From Pararhizobium capsulatum DSM 1112 (GTDB lineage Bacteria; Pseudomonadota; Alphaproteobacteria; Rhizobiales; Rhizobiaceae): a DNA stretch of 64,000 bases. This document shows, piece by piece, positions 1-8,045 of this stretch (position 1 is its first letter; every line of letters begins with the position of its first letter). The notes beneath the pieces were generated by a model, which was given only the letters and a program-made list of their open reading frames with translations, searched no databases and was not told where the DNA came from. The translations under genes were made by a program, and so were the position numbers. Where the stretch lies: the NCBI RefSeq assembly GCF_030814475.1, contig NZ_JAUSVF010000001.1, forward strand, positions 3,292,001 through 3,356,000. The letters run 5' to 3'.

Positions 1-44
1 GCTGGGGAAAAGAGGGAGAGTGCCGCGTCCATAAATTTCGCAGA

Positions 45-995
45 CTATTTTCCCACCTGCACCGCAATCTCCTCCACAGCCGGCGCCTTCTCGATCAGCC
101 CCATCTCCTGCAAAAACCCGCCAAAACGCGCGTACCGCCCAACATCCAGCGCTGCAGGACGCTTGGCAAAACGTGGCAACGTATCGAAGAAAGCCTGCCG
201 GTTCAGCGCGTTGTCGAGATCGGGATAGGCCTTGACGAACAGCGCCCAGGCCTCGTCGGGATGGTTGGTCATGAAGATCGCCGCATCCTCCACCGCATGA
301 AGAAAGCGCGGCAACCGGGCATCATCCGCCAGGTCCTTCCGTGTGACAAAGACCAGCTCGTCATAGGCCGGCACACCATGCTCTTCCGGAAAGAACGCCC
401 TTCCCTGATGGCCCTCGATCCTCATCTGCGTCAGTTCGAAATTGCGGAAGCCACCGAGCGTCGCATCGACATTGCCTGCAATCAGCGAAGGCGAGAGCGA
501 AAAGTTGACGTTGATCAGTTCCACATCGTCCTTCGTCAGCCCCTCCGAAGCAAGCATGCGGGCAAGCATCGCATCCTCGAAACCGGAAACGGAAAAGCCG
601 ATCTTCTTGCCCTTCAGGTCCTTCAGGCTCTTGATCGGCCCATCGGCCAATACGGTCACCGTATTCAGTGGCGTTTCGACTAAGGTTCCGAAGCGCACGA
701 GCGGCAGGCCGGCGGCATGATCGAGGTAGAGGTTGGGCTGGTAGTGGATGCCGATATCCGCCTGTCCCGCCGAGACGAGCCGCGGCACGGCGGATGGGTC
801 TGCCGGTGGAATGAGCTCGACCTCAAGCCCTTCGCGGGCAAAAAGGCCGCGTTGCTCGGCGATCACCATCGGCGCGTGATCGGGGTTCACGAACCATTCG
901 AGCAGCACGGTCAACCGGTCCGCGGCTGACGCCGGCATGGGTAGACTGGCGAGGACGGACAGGCCAGCAAGGGTGCAGAAAAGAATGCGTTTCAT
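45..995 (-). CDS. thiY: ThiY-like ABC substrate-binding protein (HMP/thiamine precursor uptake)
   Basis: Periplasmic binding protein of the NMT1/THI5-like family, 316 aa, expected to capture a pyrimidine (HMP-type) thiamine precursor for the ThiX permease. Residues 1-24 form a signal peptide (MKRILF, hydrophobic core, ASA cleavage site). The mature protein opens with LTVLLEWFVNPDHAPMVIA, the family's typical first strand and ligand-pocket segment. I chose the ATG at 995 because it begins the signal peptide and lies 2 bases after the thiX stop; an upstream in-frame start would add 20 uncharacteristic residues inside thiX. The TPP riboswitch upstream of the operon supports the assignment. No ATPase gene is visible; it may lie left of the window. 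Confidence 0.88.
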   Translation of the reverse strand: MKRILFCTLAGLSVLASLPMPASAADRLTVLLEWFVNPDHAPMVIAEQRGLFAREGLEVELIPPADPSAVPRLVSAGQADIGIHYQPNLYLDHAAGLPLVRFGTLVETPLNTVTVLADGPIKSLKDLKGKKIGFSVSGFEDAMLARMLASEGLTKDDVELINVNFSLSPSLIAGNVDATLGGFRNFELTQMRIEGHQGRAFFPEEHGVPAYDELVFVTRKDLADDARLPRFLHAVEDAAIFMTNHPDEAWALFVKAYPDLDNALNRQAFFDTLPRFAKRPAALDVGRYARFGGFLQEMGLIEKAPAVEEIAVQVGK

Positions 996-997
996 GT

Positions 998-1777
998 TTA
1001 GATGGATCTCCGGGATGATTTCGGGAAGCAAGCGGGTTCGGCCTCGCGTGCCCAAGGCACGAGGCTGGCGGTCAGGCGATCAACCATCAGCCTGAGGACA
1101 ACAGCGAAAACGGCGAGGATTGCCATGGCGGCAAAGACGGTGTCGGTCTGCATGCGGGCATTGGCCTGCACCATGACGAAGCCGAGGCCGGCGGAGGCGC
1201 CCACCCACTCGCCGACGACAGCACCGAGCGGTGCCAGGGGGGCAGCGACCCGCAGGCCGGAAATCAGGCTGGGCAAAGCCAGCGGCGCGCGCACGCGGAC
1301 AAGCGCCTGCCAGTGGCTGGCCTGCGTCAGCGAAACGGCGTCGAGAATGTCGCTGTTGGTACGGCGCAGGCCGTCTCCGAAGGCGGAGGCTACGGGAAAG
1401 AAGATGATGATCGTCGTCATCGCCACCTTCGACGCCATGCCGAACCCAAACCAGAGCACCAGGAGTGGTGCCAGCACGAAGACCGGCAGCGCCTGCAGCA
1501 CCACGACCATCGGCCAAACCAATCGGCCCGCACGCGGAAAGGCGGCGATCGCAAAGGCCGTGGCCACTCCAAACAGCGAGCCGAGCGCAAGCCCCACGAG
1601 GATTTCCGACAGGGTGACGAAGCCGTGTCGCATCAGGAAGCCCGGCTGGTGCAGGAACGCTTGAGTGGTCTCCACCGGTGAAGGGAGAATGTAATGGGGC
1701 GGCGCCAAAGCCATCACGCCCAGTTGCCAGACGGCAACCAGCGCGGCGACTCCGCCAAAAGCATGGGAAAGGCGCAT
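998..1777 (-). CDS. thiX: ThiX-like ABC permease
   Basis: Inner-membrane permease of 259 aa, BPD_transp_1 family, the usual size for ThiX/SsuC-type permeases. It has about six hydrophobic helices and an EAA-like cytoplasmic loop around residues 160-190 (APLALPSLISGLRVAAPLA followed by GAVVGEWVG) that would contact the ATPase. It is the first large gene behind the TPP riboswitch and is followed within 2 bases by thiY. The ATG at 1777 has no good ribosome binding site. It lies 6 bases after the stop of a 26-codon leader ORF, so translation is probably coupled to that ORF. Confidence 0.87.
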   Translation of the reverse strand: MRLSHAFGGVAALVAVWQLGVMALAPPHYILPSPVETTQAFLHQPGFLMRHGFVTLSEILVGLALGSLFGVATAFAIAAFPRAGRLVWPMVVVLQALPVFVLAPLLVLWFGFGMASKVAMTTIIIFFPVASAFGDGLRRTNSDILDAVSLTQASHWQALVRVRAPLALPSLISGLRVAAPLAPLGAVVGEWVGASAGLGFVMVQANARMQTDTVFAAMAILAVFAVVLRLMVDRLTASLVPWAREAEPACFPKSSRRSI

Positions 1778-1783
1778 CGCCGG

Positions 1784-1864
1784 TCAGCCCGGACGGCGCA
1801 GTAAAATCCGGCTTTGGGCGATGGGTGGCGTGTGCCGGTCGCGAGACAAGGAAATAGCTGTCAT
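1784..1864 (-). CDS. 26-codon leader ORF between TPP riboswitch and thiX
   Basis: A short ORF starts ATG at 1864 and ends TGA at 1786-1784, six bases before the thiX ATG. It begins M-T-A-I-S-L-S-R. A GGAG ribosome binding site at 1876-1873 lies 8 bases upstream and is one arm of a 7-bp hairpin. The ORF therefore sits where the first gene of a TPP-controlled operon should start. It could be a translated leader that couples riboswitch state to thiX, or the surviving 5' end of a deleted gene such as the missing ATPase. No homologue was recognised. Confidence 0.45.
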   Translation of the reverse strand: MTAISLSRDRHTPPIAQSRILLRRPG

Positions 1865-1869
1865 CGATC

Positions 1870-1886
1870 GATCTCCAGAGGAGATC
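1870..1886 (-). promoter_or_regulatory. RBS-sequestering hairpin, likely TPP riboswitch expression platform
   Basis: GATCTCC and GGAGATC form a perfect 7-bp stem with a 3-base loop. The 3' arm, read on the minus strand, contains the GGAG that precedes the ATG at 1864. It follows the TPP aptamer by about 45 bases. Masking of the ribosome binding site in the ligand-bound state is the usual mechanism for TPP riboswitches in Gram-negative bacteria, so this is inferred to be the switching element. Confidence 0.55.
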
Positions 1887-1929
1887 CAGGTGAAGCGGAG
1901 AAGAGAATGGGTTGCCTGCCGGCCCCTGT

Positions 1930-2015
1930 TTCCGTTCCTACGCCGGCATGACCCGGATCAGGTTCAAGGGTCCGGCTCACCGCCATCTCAGCATCATTCG
2001 ATGCCCCCCTCGGAA
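1930..2015 (-). promoter_or_regulatory. TPP riboswitch (THI element)
   Basis: Read on the minus strand, the segment has the conserved CTGAGA (rc of 1984-1989) and the CCCTTGAACCTGATCCGGGT core followed by a CCGGCGTAGG-like strand, the hallmarks of the thiamine pyrophosphate aptamer. A G-run lies on the 5' side. P1 can be closed by TTCCG (2015-2011) with CGGAA (1934-1930). It lies upstream of thiX and thiY in the correct orientation, so binding of TPP should shut off precursor uptake. Confidence 0.95.
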
Positions 2016-2122
2016 TTGAGGCGAACCTGTCCGCTTTTGTCCGGTCTGTCAATGCGATCCTTGCAGGAGGATGAAAGGACGGAGCAGCGGTCGCAGACTG
2101 CTGACAAAGTCTGAAACCCTCC

Positions 2123-2206
2123 GTCATCCTCGGCCTCGTGCCGAGGATCTGCCAGGGCGTGTTTTTTGAGAGGTCAGCAGATCCTCGACACAAGACTGAG
2201 GATGAC
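2123..2206. repeat. Long imperfect inverted repeat, rhizobial-type intergenic palindrome
   Basis: Two 30-base arms (2123-2152 and 2177-2206) are inverted copies with only a few mismatches; both contain GAGGATCTGC/GCAGATCCTC and GTCATCCTC/GAGGATGAC. The 24-base spacer includes a T-run. It lies between the end of the deaminase operon and the riboswitch, both on the minus strand, so it may terminate the upstream operon. The CATCCTCG...CGAGGATCTG pattern resembles dispersed repeats common in rhizobial genomes. Confidence 0.7.
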
Positions 2207-2298
2207 GCGGAGTTTGGGGCAAGGCTGTCAAAAAATGCTGAAGCATCCGGCTAATCCGACCACCGTAAAAGTCGCCGAAACGGAGTTTAAAGCCGTTT

Positions 2299-2778
2299 TC
2301 AGCCGGCTCCATGGCACTTCAGATGCAGTTTGCGGACCTCTTCGGCAAGCTCGGCCACAGGCCCGTCCACATCCGCATTGCGGATGACGTCGCCTATCGC
2401 AAGGCCGCGCACGGGTGAAGGATCGCGGCCCATCTCTGTCATCCATTGCCCCAGTTGTGCGGATGAACTGGCGTAGACGATCCGCCCGAGGCCGACCCAG
2501 CCATGGGCTGCCGAGCACATCGGGCAGTGCTCACCAGAGGTATAAACTGTCGCTATCGGGCGATCGTCCACGGCCATGTTTTCGGCGGCCCACCGGGCAA
2601 GGGCAAATTCCGGGTGGCGGGTGTGGTCACCGCCGGAAATGCGATTGCGGTCCTCGGCAAGAATCGAGCCGTCTTCCGCGACAAGGACGGAGCCGAAGGG
2701 TTCGTCACCCACTTCGACCGCCGCCGCAGCCAGTTCAACGCAGCGGCGCAGATGCTTGAGATCGGTATCGGTAATCAT
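2299..2778 (-). CDS. Nucleoside/nucleobase deaminase, CDA fold
   Basis: A 159-aa zinc-dependent deaminase of the cytidine/guanine/tRNA-adenosine deaminase fold. Residues fitting the active site are H55-P-E57 (H and catalytic E) and C85-P-M-C88 (two zinc cysteines); PFGS at 27-30 is the usual pre-motif strand. The start at 2778 overlaps the upstream amidohydrolase stop by 4 bases (ATGA) and has a GGAGAACC ribosome binding site; a longer open frame upstream lies inside that gene and is rejected. As last gene of an operon with a BMP-type importer, it probably deaminates a heterocyclic base or its breakdown product. The exact substrate is unknown. Confidence 0.8.
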   Translation of the reverse strand: MITDTDLKHLRRCVELAAAAVEVGDEPFGSVLVAEDGSILAEDRNRISGGDHTRHPEFALARWAAENMAVDDRPIATVYTSGEHCPMCSAAHGWVGLGRIVYASSSAQLGQWMTEMGRDPSPVRGLAIGDVIRNADVDGPVAELAEEVRKLHLKCHGAG

Positions 2779-4034
2779 GGATGGTTCTCCTTGCCGTTTT
2801 CGCCCACATTCCGGAAAATCACCGGGCGGCCATTGTCGAAACTCTTGCGACCACATTTCCAGCCCGCGAGAACAGGCGCGATTTCGCGCACAGCCTCGCG
2901 TGGTCCCTTGCAATCCAGAAGCACGATCGTCGCCTCGCCCCCCACCTCGATGCCGGCATAGTCAGCACCCATCAGCCGCGCAGCCGAATGGCTGACCATG
3001 CCGAAGACAGCATCCAGATCCTGGTCACGGGAGAGTTGTGCCACATTGGCATAGAGATTGGCCATGCGGATCAGCGAGGCATCGCCGAAGGGCGTGAACG
3101 GGTTCAGCACATTGTTGGTGGCGACCGAGGTGACGACACCATCAGCTGCAAACAGATGCGCCGGCGCCACGCCACGCGGGACCAGCCGGTCATGCTCGCG
3201 GCCATTGAGAAACAGATCCGTGGCCGGCAGCACCGTCAATGCAATACCGGCTTCGACGAGGCCTGCTGCAATTTCCATAAGCCTGTCGGGCGACATGGCC
3301 GAGAGGTTGGTGACATGGCCGATGGCAACCCTGCCCTGCCAGCCTCGGCGAAGGGTTTCACGGATCACTGTCGGAAGATTGGTGTTGAGCGGATCGAGAT
3401 CGAAATCGAGATGGAAGTCGATGGCGACATCGTGTTTTTCGGCCAGATCGAAGATAAGCTCGACATGCCGTGTCGGATCGGGATCGATATAGGGACAGCC
3501 GCCGATCATATCCGCGCCGTCGGAAAGAGCGGCGTCCAGCATCGCAAAGGTTTCAGGCTCGTTGGTCAGCCCATCCTGGGCGAAGGCACAGATCTCGATA
3601 TCGATGGCAAAGGCATAGTCCGCGCGAATGCGCTTGATTGCGTCAAAGGAACGAAAACCCGCGCGTGGATCGATCTCGACAAAGGTGCGCAACCGTGTCG
3701 TGCCGTGGATGATCGCCTTTTCGGCAACGCGCGCCGCCCGTGCATAGACGTCGGCCTCGTCGAAACCGGGCTTCAACCGCGCCGCCTCGCGAACCGCCTC
3801 GGCCAACGTTCCCTCGCAGATCCGGCAGCGATCGAGAATGCAGGCCTTGTCGAGATGCACATGGCTATCGGCAAAACCGCCGAAGGCGAAGGAACCAGCT
3901 GCATCGTAGCTTTCGATAGCCTCGCAACGGAAATCCGAGCCAATCTCCACGATCCTCCCATCGCGGACTGCTAAATCAACGAGCGCGCCGCCCTGCTCGA
4001 TACGGGCGTTGCGGATGACGAGATCGAAGATCAT
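2775..4034 (-). CDS. Amidohydrolase, cytosine-deaminase-like, with Asp-to-Asn at the catalytic aspartate
   Basis: Protein of 419 aa, amidohydrolase superfamily, CodA-like. The first metal-binding H58-V-H60-L-D is present and later His residues occur in DFHLDFDLD and IGHVTNLS. Where CodA has HDDVFDPWYPLG and the neighbouring amidohydrolase has SDNIRDSWWPYG, this protein reads TNNVLNPFTPFG. The metal/catalytic Asp is thus replaced by Asn, and the CodA Glu after the third His is absent too. The enzyme is either a subfamily with different chemistry or inactive. It overlaps its neighbours by 4 bases on both sides, so it is cotranscribed with the BMP importer. Substrate unknown. Confidence 0.8.
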   Translation of the reverse strand: MIFDLVIRNARIEQGGALVDLAVRDGRIVEIGSDFRCEAIESYDAAGSFAFGGFADSHVHLDKACILDRCRICEGTLAEAVREAARLKPGFDEADVYARAARVAEKAIIHGTTRLRTFVEIDPRAGFRSFDAIKRIRADYAFAIDIEICAFAQDGLTNEPETFAMLDAALSDGADMIGGCPYIDPDPTRHVELIFDLAEKHDVAIDFHLDFDLDPLNTNLPTVIRETLRRGWQGRVAIGHVTNLSAMSPDRLMEIAAGLVEAGIALTVLPATDLFLNGREHDRLVPRGVAPAHLFAADGVVTSVATNNVLNPFTPFGDASLIRMANLYANVAQLSRDQDLDAVFGMVSHSAARLMGADYAGIEVGGEATIVLLDCKGPREAVREIAPVLAGWKCGRKSFDNGRPVIFRNVGENGKENHP

Positions 4035-5626
4035 GCCGCCTGCTCCGCAAGCCCGATCGCACCACCGTCGCTGCGCGGATCGTGGGCACCCTCAATCAAA
4101 CCGTCATCGGCAATGCGGATGATACCTGCCTGTCCGCCGAGTTGGCTGAAGGCGTCGATGGCCGAGACCTCGTGCTGCAGGCCGGAAAGGCCGGCGATTG
4201 CCGCTTCGCCAAGATTGGCCTCGATCTTCAGCGTGTCGCGCGTGTCGGAGAATGTGCGCCCGAGCAGAAAGCGTGGATGGGAAAGCGCTGCCAGCGGATC
4301 GAAACCATGATCGGCAAGGAGACTGATTAGAAGCGACAAGGTCTGAGGCTGCCCGTCGGCGCCCTGTGTGCCATAGAGCAGATGCGGCCGGCCATTCTTG
4401 AGCGCCATGCCGGGATTGAGCGTGTAGAACGGCCGCTTTCCGGGTTCGAGCCGGTTCGGGCTTGCCGGATCGAGACTGAAGGCCGCTCCACGGTTTTGCC
4501 AGAGAATGCCGGTATCGCCGACGACGACGCCGCTGCCCCAGTCGAAATAGATGCTCTGCAACAGGGAGGCGCAACGCCCTTCCGCATCGACGGCACCCAG
4601 AAAGGCGGTGTCGCCCTGACGATGGACATGAGGCCAGGCCATAGCCTTGCCCGGATCGATCGATTTTGCCTTCCGCGACAGGATTTCATCATCTAGCAGC
4701 GCGGTCATCGCGGAATCTGTTGAGAAATCCGGATCGCCGATGCGATGCCGATCGAGAAAGGCCTGTTTCACCGCTTCCACAAGATGATGATAGTAGGCGG
4801 CACCGGAAGGCGGCAGATCGCCGATGGCAAGGTTCCCCAATACGCCCATGATGCCAAGCGTCGTCACGCCTTGCGTCGGCGGCGGTGGAGCAAAGAGATC
4901 CAGCCCCCGATAGGGCAGAGTTATGGGTGCCGCCTCACGCGTCTGCGTCCGGGCAAGATCGGTAGATGTCAACGGCGAGCCGACATCCGCCAATCCCCCT
5001 GCAATACGGTGGGCGATTTCACCCTCGTAAAAATCCCTCGCCCCATTCTTGGCAAGTGATCGAATCGTCCGGGCAAGCGCCGGCTGGCGCTGCTCCCCCT
5101 CGCCACGGAAAGTCTCGGCAAAACCCGGCCAGTTTCCGAGCTCGGTGCGCCGGAAATCATGCCAGAAGCTCTGGGACCGGCTCACGACAAAGCCGCCTTC
5201 GGCGATCTCGATCGCCTCGTCAAGAAGTGATGCGAGCTTCTCCTTTCCTTGCCAGTGGCTGGAGGAATGAGTGAGCACCTTCTCCCAGCTATCGGCAAGG
5301 CAAGCTGTCGTAAGCGTGGACTTTGGGCCGCGCAGCGGAATTTCGGTTATGTCGCTTACGGCCTCAGCAGCCTGCCCGATTCCCAGAAACGTGCGAACGT
5401 CACCGGACGCATCAGACACCATCCAGACAGCATCGCCCCCCAGCCCGCAGAAATGCGGATAGAGCACGGAGAGCGCCGCACCCGCGGCAACCAGCGCCTC
5501 GATGGCGTTGCCGCCACGACGCAGCACCGCCGCGCCGGCCTCCGTCGCGCGCCAATGCGGCGACGTCACCATGGCGGTGCGCGAAACCGCATTGGTGGTT
5601 GCGCCCTGCCTCACCTGCGCGGACAT
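4031..5626 (-). CDS. Gamma-glutamyltransferase-like Ntn hydrolase
   Basis: Protein of 531 aa, GGT family. The N-terminal GGNAIEA (38-44) and GLGGDAVW (61-68) are family signatures. The likely nucleophile and autocleavage site is T340 in GDT340AFLGAVDAEG, splitting the precursor into subunits of about 339 and 192 residues. The usual GILLNN segment is altered to GILWQNRGAAF. No signal peptide is visible, so it is probably cytoplasmic, unlike classical periplasmic GGT. It sits between two amidohydrolases in a catabolic operon, which suggests hydrolysis of a gamma-glutamyl or other amide intermediate rather than glutathione metabolism. That role is inferred from context. Confidence 0.8.
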   Translation of the reverse strand: MSAQVRQGATTNAVSRTAMVTSPHWRATEAGAAVLRRGGNAIEALVAAGAALSVLYPHFCGLGGDAVWMVSDASGDVRTFLGIGQAAEAVSDITEIPLRGPKSTLTTACLADSWEKVLTHSSSHWQGKEKLASLLDEAIEIAEGGFVVSRSQSFWHDFRRTELGNWPGFAETFRGEGEQRQPALARTIRSLAKNGARDFYEGEIAHRIAGGLADVGSPLTSTDLARTQTREAAPITLPYRGLDLFAPPPPTQGVTTLGIMGVLGNLAIGDLPPSGAAYYHHLVEAVKQAFLDRHRIGDPDFSTDSAMTALLDDEILSRKAKSIDPGKAMAWPHVHRQGDTAFLGAVDAEGRCASLLQSIYFDWGSGVVVGDTGILWQNRGAAFSLDPASPNRLEPGKRPFYTLNPGMALKNGRPHLLYGTQGADGQPQTLSLLISLLADHGFDPLAALSHPRFLLGRTFSDTRDTLKIEANLGEAAIAGLSGLQHEVSAIDAFSQLGGQAGIIRIADDGLIEGAHDPRSDGGAIGLAEQAA

Positions 5627-6837
5627 CAGCGCACCACGGCGCCATCCTGCGCCACAAGCCGGCCTTCTTTGAAGACCTTGCGGCCCTTCGGAATGGCAAC
5701 GATAGCTTCCGGCACATGCTCTGCCGCGAGCGTCACGAAATCGGCCTTGGCGCCGAGAGCGATACCATAGCCTTCAAGACGCAGAGCCTTGGCGCCAGCC
5801 GCCGTCACCACGTCGAATGCAGCACTCAGCTCCTCGTCCGTATAAAAGCCAGACCGGTAGCCGATCATCATGGCACGGCCGAGCATGTCGCCATCGCCAT
5901 AGGGCCACCAGCTGTCGCGGATATTGTCGCTGCCGCTGAACACGGTCACGCCCGCCTTGCGCAAAAGCGCCACGGGCGGGAAATTGTGATTGCCCGGCGC
6001 ATTTGTCATGATCGAAACGCCGCTTTCGGCGATCAACGCCGCAATCTTCTTCGCCGCCTCCGGTGCAAGGTCGCCAAGACCATAGGCATGACTGACCGCG
6101 ACATGCCCCTGCATGCCGAGCGCCGTCGTACGGGCGCAGATGTCCTCGATGGTGAAAGCGCCGAGCGATCCCGCGTCATGCAGATGGATATCGATATCGA
6201 CGCCGCGCTTCTCGGCAATGCCGAAGACGACATCGAGATGACCCTTCACGTCCCGGTCGAAGCTGCCGGGATCGAGACCGCCAACCACATCCGCACCCAG
6301 CGCAATTGCCTCGTCCATCAGTTCCGGTGTGCCGGGACTTTTCAGGATGCCGCTCTGGGGAAAGGCCACGAGCTGGATGTCGATGAGACCCTTGTATTCC
6401 TCGCGCACTTTCAGGATCGTCTCCAGCGACGTCAATCCGACGGAACCATCGACCATCACATGGCTGCGCATCTGCAGCGTACCGTTCGACACGCAAAGCT
6501 CGAGCTGGCTGCGCGCACGCTCAATCATCGGTGCCGCCTGCGCCATGTTCTGAGCCTGAAATGCAACGCGCTCATGCACGTCGAAACCATTGGTGCAGGG
6601 TTTGTGAGGTATCCACTTGTCGCCGTAGAAGCTCGTATCGAGATGGATATGGCCTTCGACAAAACTCGCAACGAGCAGCGCCTCGGCGATATCGACGACC
6701 GGTGCGGTCGCGGGCTTGGCACCGGCAGGCTCGATCGACGCGATGCGGCCTCCCGAGACGCCTATGTCGCAAAGCCTGCCATCGGCCAGCTTGGCATTGG
6801 TAAAAACTGTATCGATCGTGCTCACCGGTTTCTCCAT
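5626..6837 (-). CDS. Amidohydrolase, cytosine-deaminase-like
   Basis: Protein of 403 aa, CodA-like amidohydrolase. The HxH motif is H63-I-H65-L-D. A third metal ligand region is DIHLHDAGS, followed by SHAYGLG, and the catalytic Asp is present in SGSDNIRDSWWPYG. Unlike the paralogue two genes downstream, the key Asp is intact. Its stop and the next gene's start share one base (5626), and a perfect hairpin separates it from the substrate-binding protein upstream. Probably hydrolyses or deaminates the imported heterocycle; the precise substrate cannot be read from sequence. Confidence 0.82.
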   Translation of the reverse strand: MEKPVSTIDTVFTNAKLADGRLCDIGVSGGRIASIEPAGAKPATAPVVDIAEALLVASFVEGHIHLDTSFYGDKWIPHKPCTNGFDVHERVAFQAQNMAQAAPMIERARSQLELCVSNGTLQMRSHVMVDGSVGLTSLETILKVREEYKGLIDIQLVAFPQSGILKSPGTPELMDEAIALGADVVGGLDPGSFDRDVKGHLDVVFGIAEKRGVDIDIHLHDAGSLGAFTIEDICARTTALGMQGHVAVSHAYGLGDLAPEAAKKIAALIAESGVSIMTNAPGNHNFPPVALLRKAGVTVFSGSDNIRDSWWPYGDGDMLGRAMMIGYRSGFYTDEELSAAFDVVTAAGAKALRLEGYGIALGAKADFVTLAAEHVPEAIVAIPKGRKVFKEGRLVAQDGAVVR

Positions 6838-6856
6838 CTCTTGTCGTCATGCTGAA

Positions 6857-6886
6857 GGATGGCCGCTCCGTTGAGAGCGGCCATCC
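6857..6886 (-). terminator. Intercistronic hairpin between binding-protein gene and amidohydrolase
   Basis: GGATGGCCGCTC and GAGCGGCCATCC form a perfect 12-bp stem with a 6-base loop. It lies 10 bases after the stop of the BMP substrate-binding protein and 20 bases before the amidohydrolase start. There is no strong T-run, so it is more likely a partial terminator or mRNA-stabilising structure that raises binding-protein expression over the downstream enzymes. Confidence 0.65.
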
Positions 6887-6895
6887 CAATTCTCT

Positions 6896-7996
6896 TTAGT
6901 TCTGGGGCAATGTGCCCTGAACGCCTTCCATCAGCCAAGTCATGCTCTTGATATCGGCATCGGCAAGCGACTGGCCAGCAGCGACCTTCACCGCGCCCGA
7001 CTGGTCCTTGATCTCGCCGGTGAAGGGCTTGAGCTTGCCGCTGATGATGTCGGCTTCAGCTGCCTTCATCTCGGCCGCGACGGATTCCGGCAGTTCCGGG
7101 CTGCTTGTCGTCATCTTGACGAAGCCACCGTCACCGAGGCCGAGCCAGCGGCTCTCCGGCTTCCAGCTGTCGGCCATGACAGCCTTGGCCGCATTGATGT
7201 GAGCGGAGCTCCAATCGAGTTCGAAGGAAACCAGTTGCTTCTTCTTCACATAGGCCGAGAAGTCGCCGGTGCTGCCAATCGACCAGACGCCCTTCTCCTC
7301 GGCGGCCAAGCCCTGGACCGGCGTGTTCGGGCTGCCCGAAAGCACGTCCGCGCCCTGTGCGACGAGAGCCGCAACCGCATCCTTCTCCTTGCCGGGATCG
7401 ACCCAGGCGTTGGCCCAGACGACCTTCAGCACCACATCCGGGTTGACGCTGCGGGCGCCGAGCAGGAAGGCGTTGAGGCTGTAGATAACCTGCGGAACCG
7501 GGAATGCACCGACCCAGCCGAGAACATTGGTCTTGGTCATACGGCCAGCCGCGATGCCAGTGAGATAGGTGCCTTCATAGTGGCGCGCTTCGAAGACGCC
7601 GAGATTGTCGCCCGCATCGATACCGGCGCAGCACTCGAAATGCGAATTCGGCAGCATCGGTGCCAGCTTCTTCAGCGAGGCATATTGCGAGAAGGTGGTG
7701 CCGAAGATCAGCTTGTGGCCCTGGGTGGAAAGCTGGCGGAACAGGCGCTCGCAATCCTGGATCTGGGCGATATTTTCCAGAACCGTAACCTTCACCTTGT
7801 CCGGAAACTCTTTTTCGAGCGCCCGCCAGGCATTGGCCTGGAAATACTCCCAGCCCGTATCGGAGATCGCGCCCATGTGGATCACGCCCACCTTCAGCAC
7901 TTCATCGGCAGCAAGCAGCATCTTCGTGCCGCCGGCCATGACGAGCGATGCGGCTGCGCTGGTCTTCAGGAAATCACGTCTGGAAAAATTGCTCAT
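6896..7996 (-). CDS. BMP-family ABC substrate-binding protein
   Basis: Periplasmic binding protein of the basic membrane protein (PnrA/BmpA) family, 366 aa, which binds nucleosides or related compounds. The N-terminus MSNFSRRDFLKTSAAASLVM is a Tat-type signal peptide with twin Arg. The family signature LKVGVIHMGAISDTGWEY follows. I chose the ATG at 7996 because it begins the Tat signal and has GAGAGGAACTG upstream; the open frame extends further but without a plausible signal. It is followed by a strong hairpin and catabolic genes, and preceded by the two permeases and ATPase of the same importer. Confidence 0.88.
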   Translation of the reverse strand: MSNFSRRDFLKTSAAASLVMAGGTKMLLAADEVLKVGVIHMGAISDTGWEYFQANAWRALEKEFPDKVKVTVLENIAQIQDCERLFRQLSTQGHKLIFGTTFSQYASLKKLAPMLPNSHFECCAGIDAGDNLGVFEARHYEGTYLTGIAAGRMTKTNVLGWVGAFPVPQVIYSLNAFLLGARSVNPDVVLKVVWANAWVDPGKEKDAVAALVAQGADVLSGSPNTPVQGLAAEEKGVWSIGSTGDFSAYVKKKQLVSFELDWSSAHINAAKAVMADSWKPESRWLGLGDGGFVKMTTSSPELPESVAAEMKAAEADIISGKLKPFTGEIKDQSGAVKVAAGQSLADADIKSMTWLMEGVQGTLPQN

Positions 7997-8045
7997 TTCA
8001 GTTCCTCTCTTTTTGATTTCGTTATCGATCCGGCAAGCCGGGGCA

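Noticed and set aside
5323..6855. Long plus-strand open frame opposite the GGT-like and amidohydrolase genes
   Set aside because: Antisense shadow caused by GC-rich codon bias; low-complexity Arg/His/Ala composition, no family features, while the minus-strand genes are well supported.
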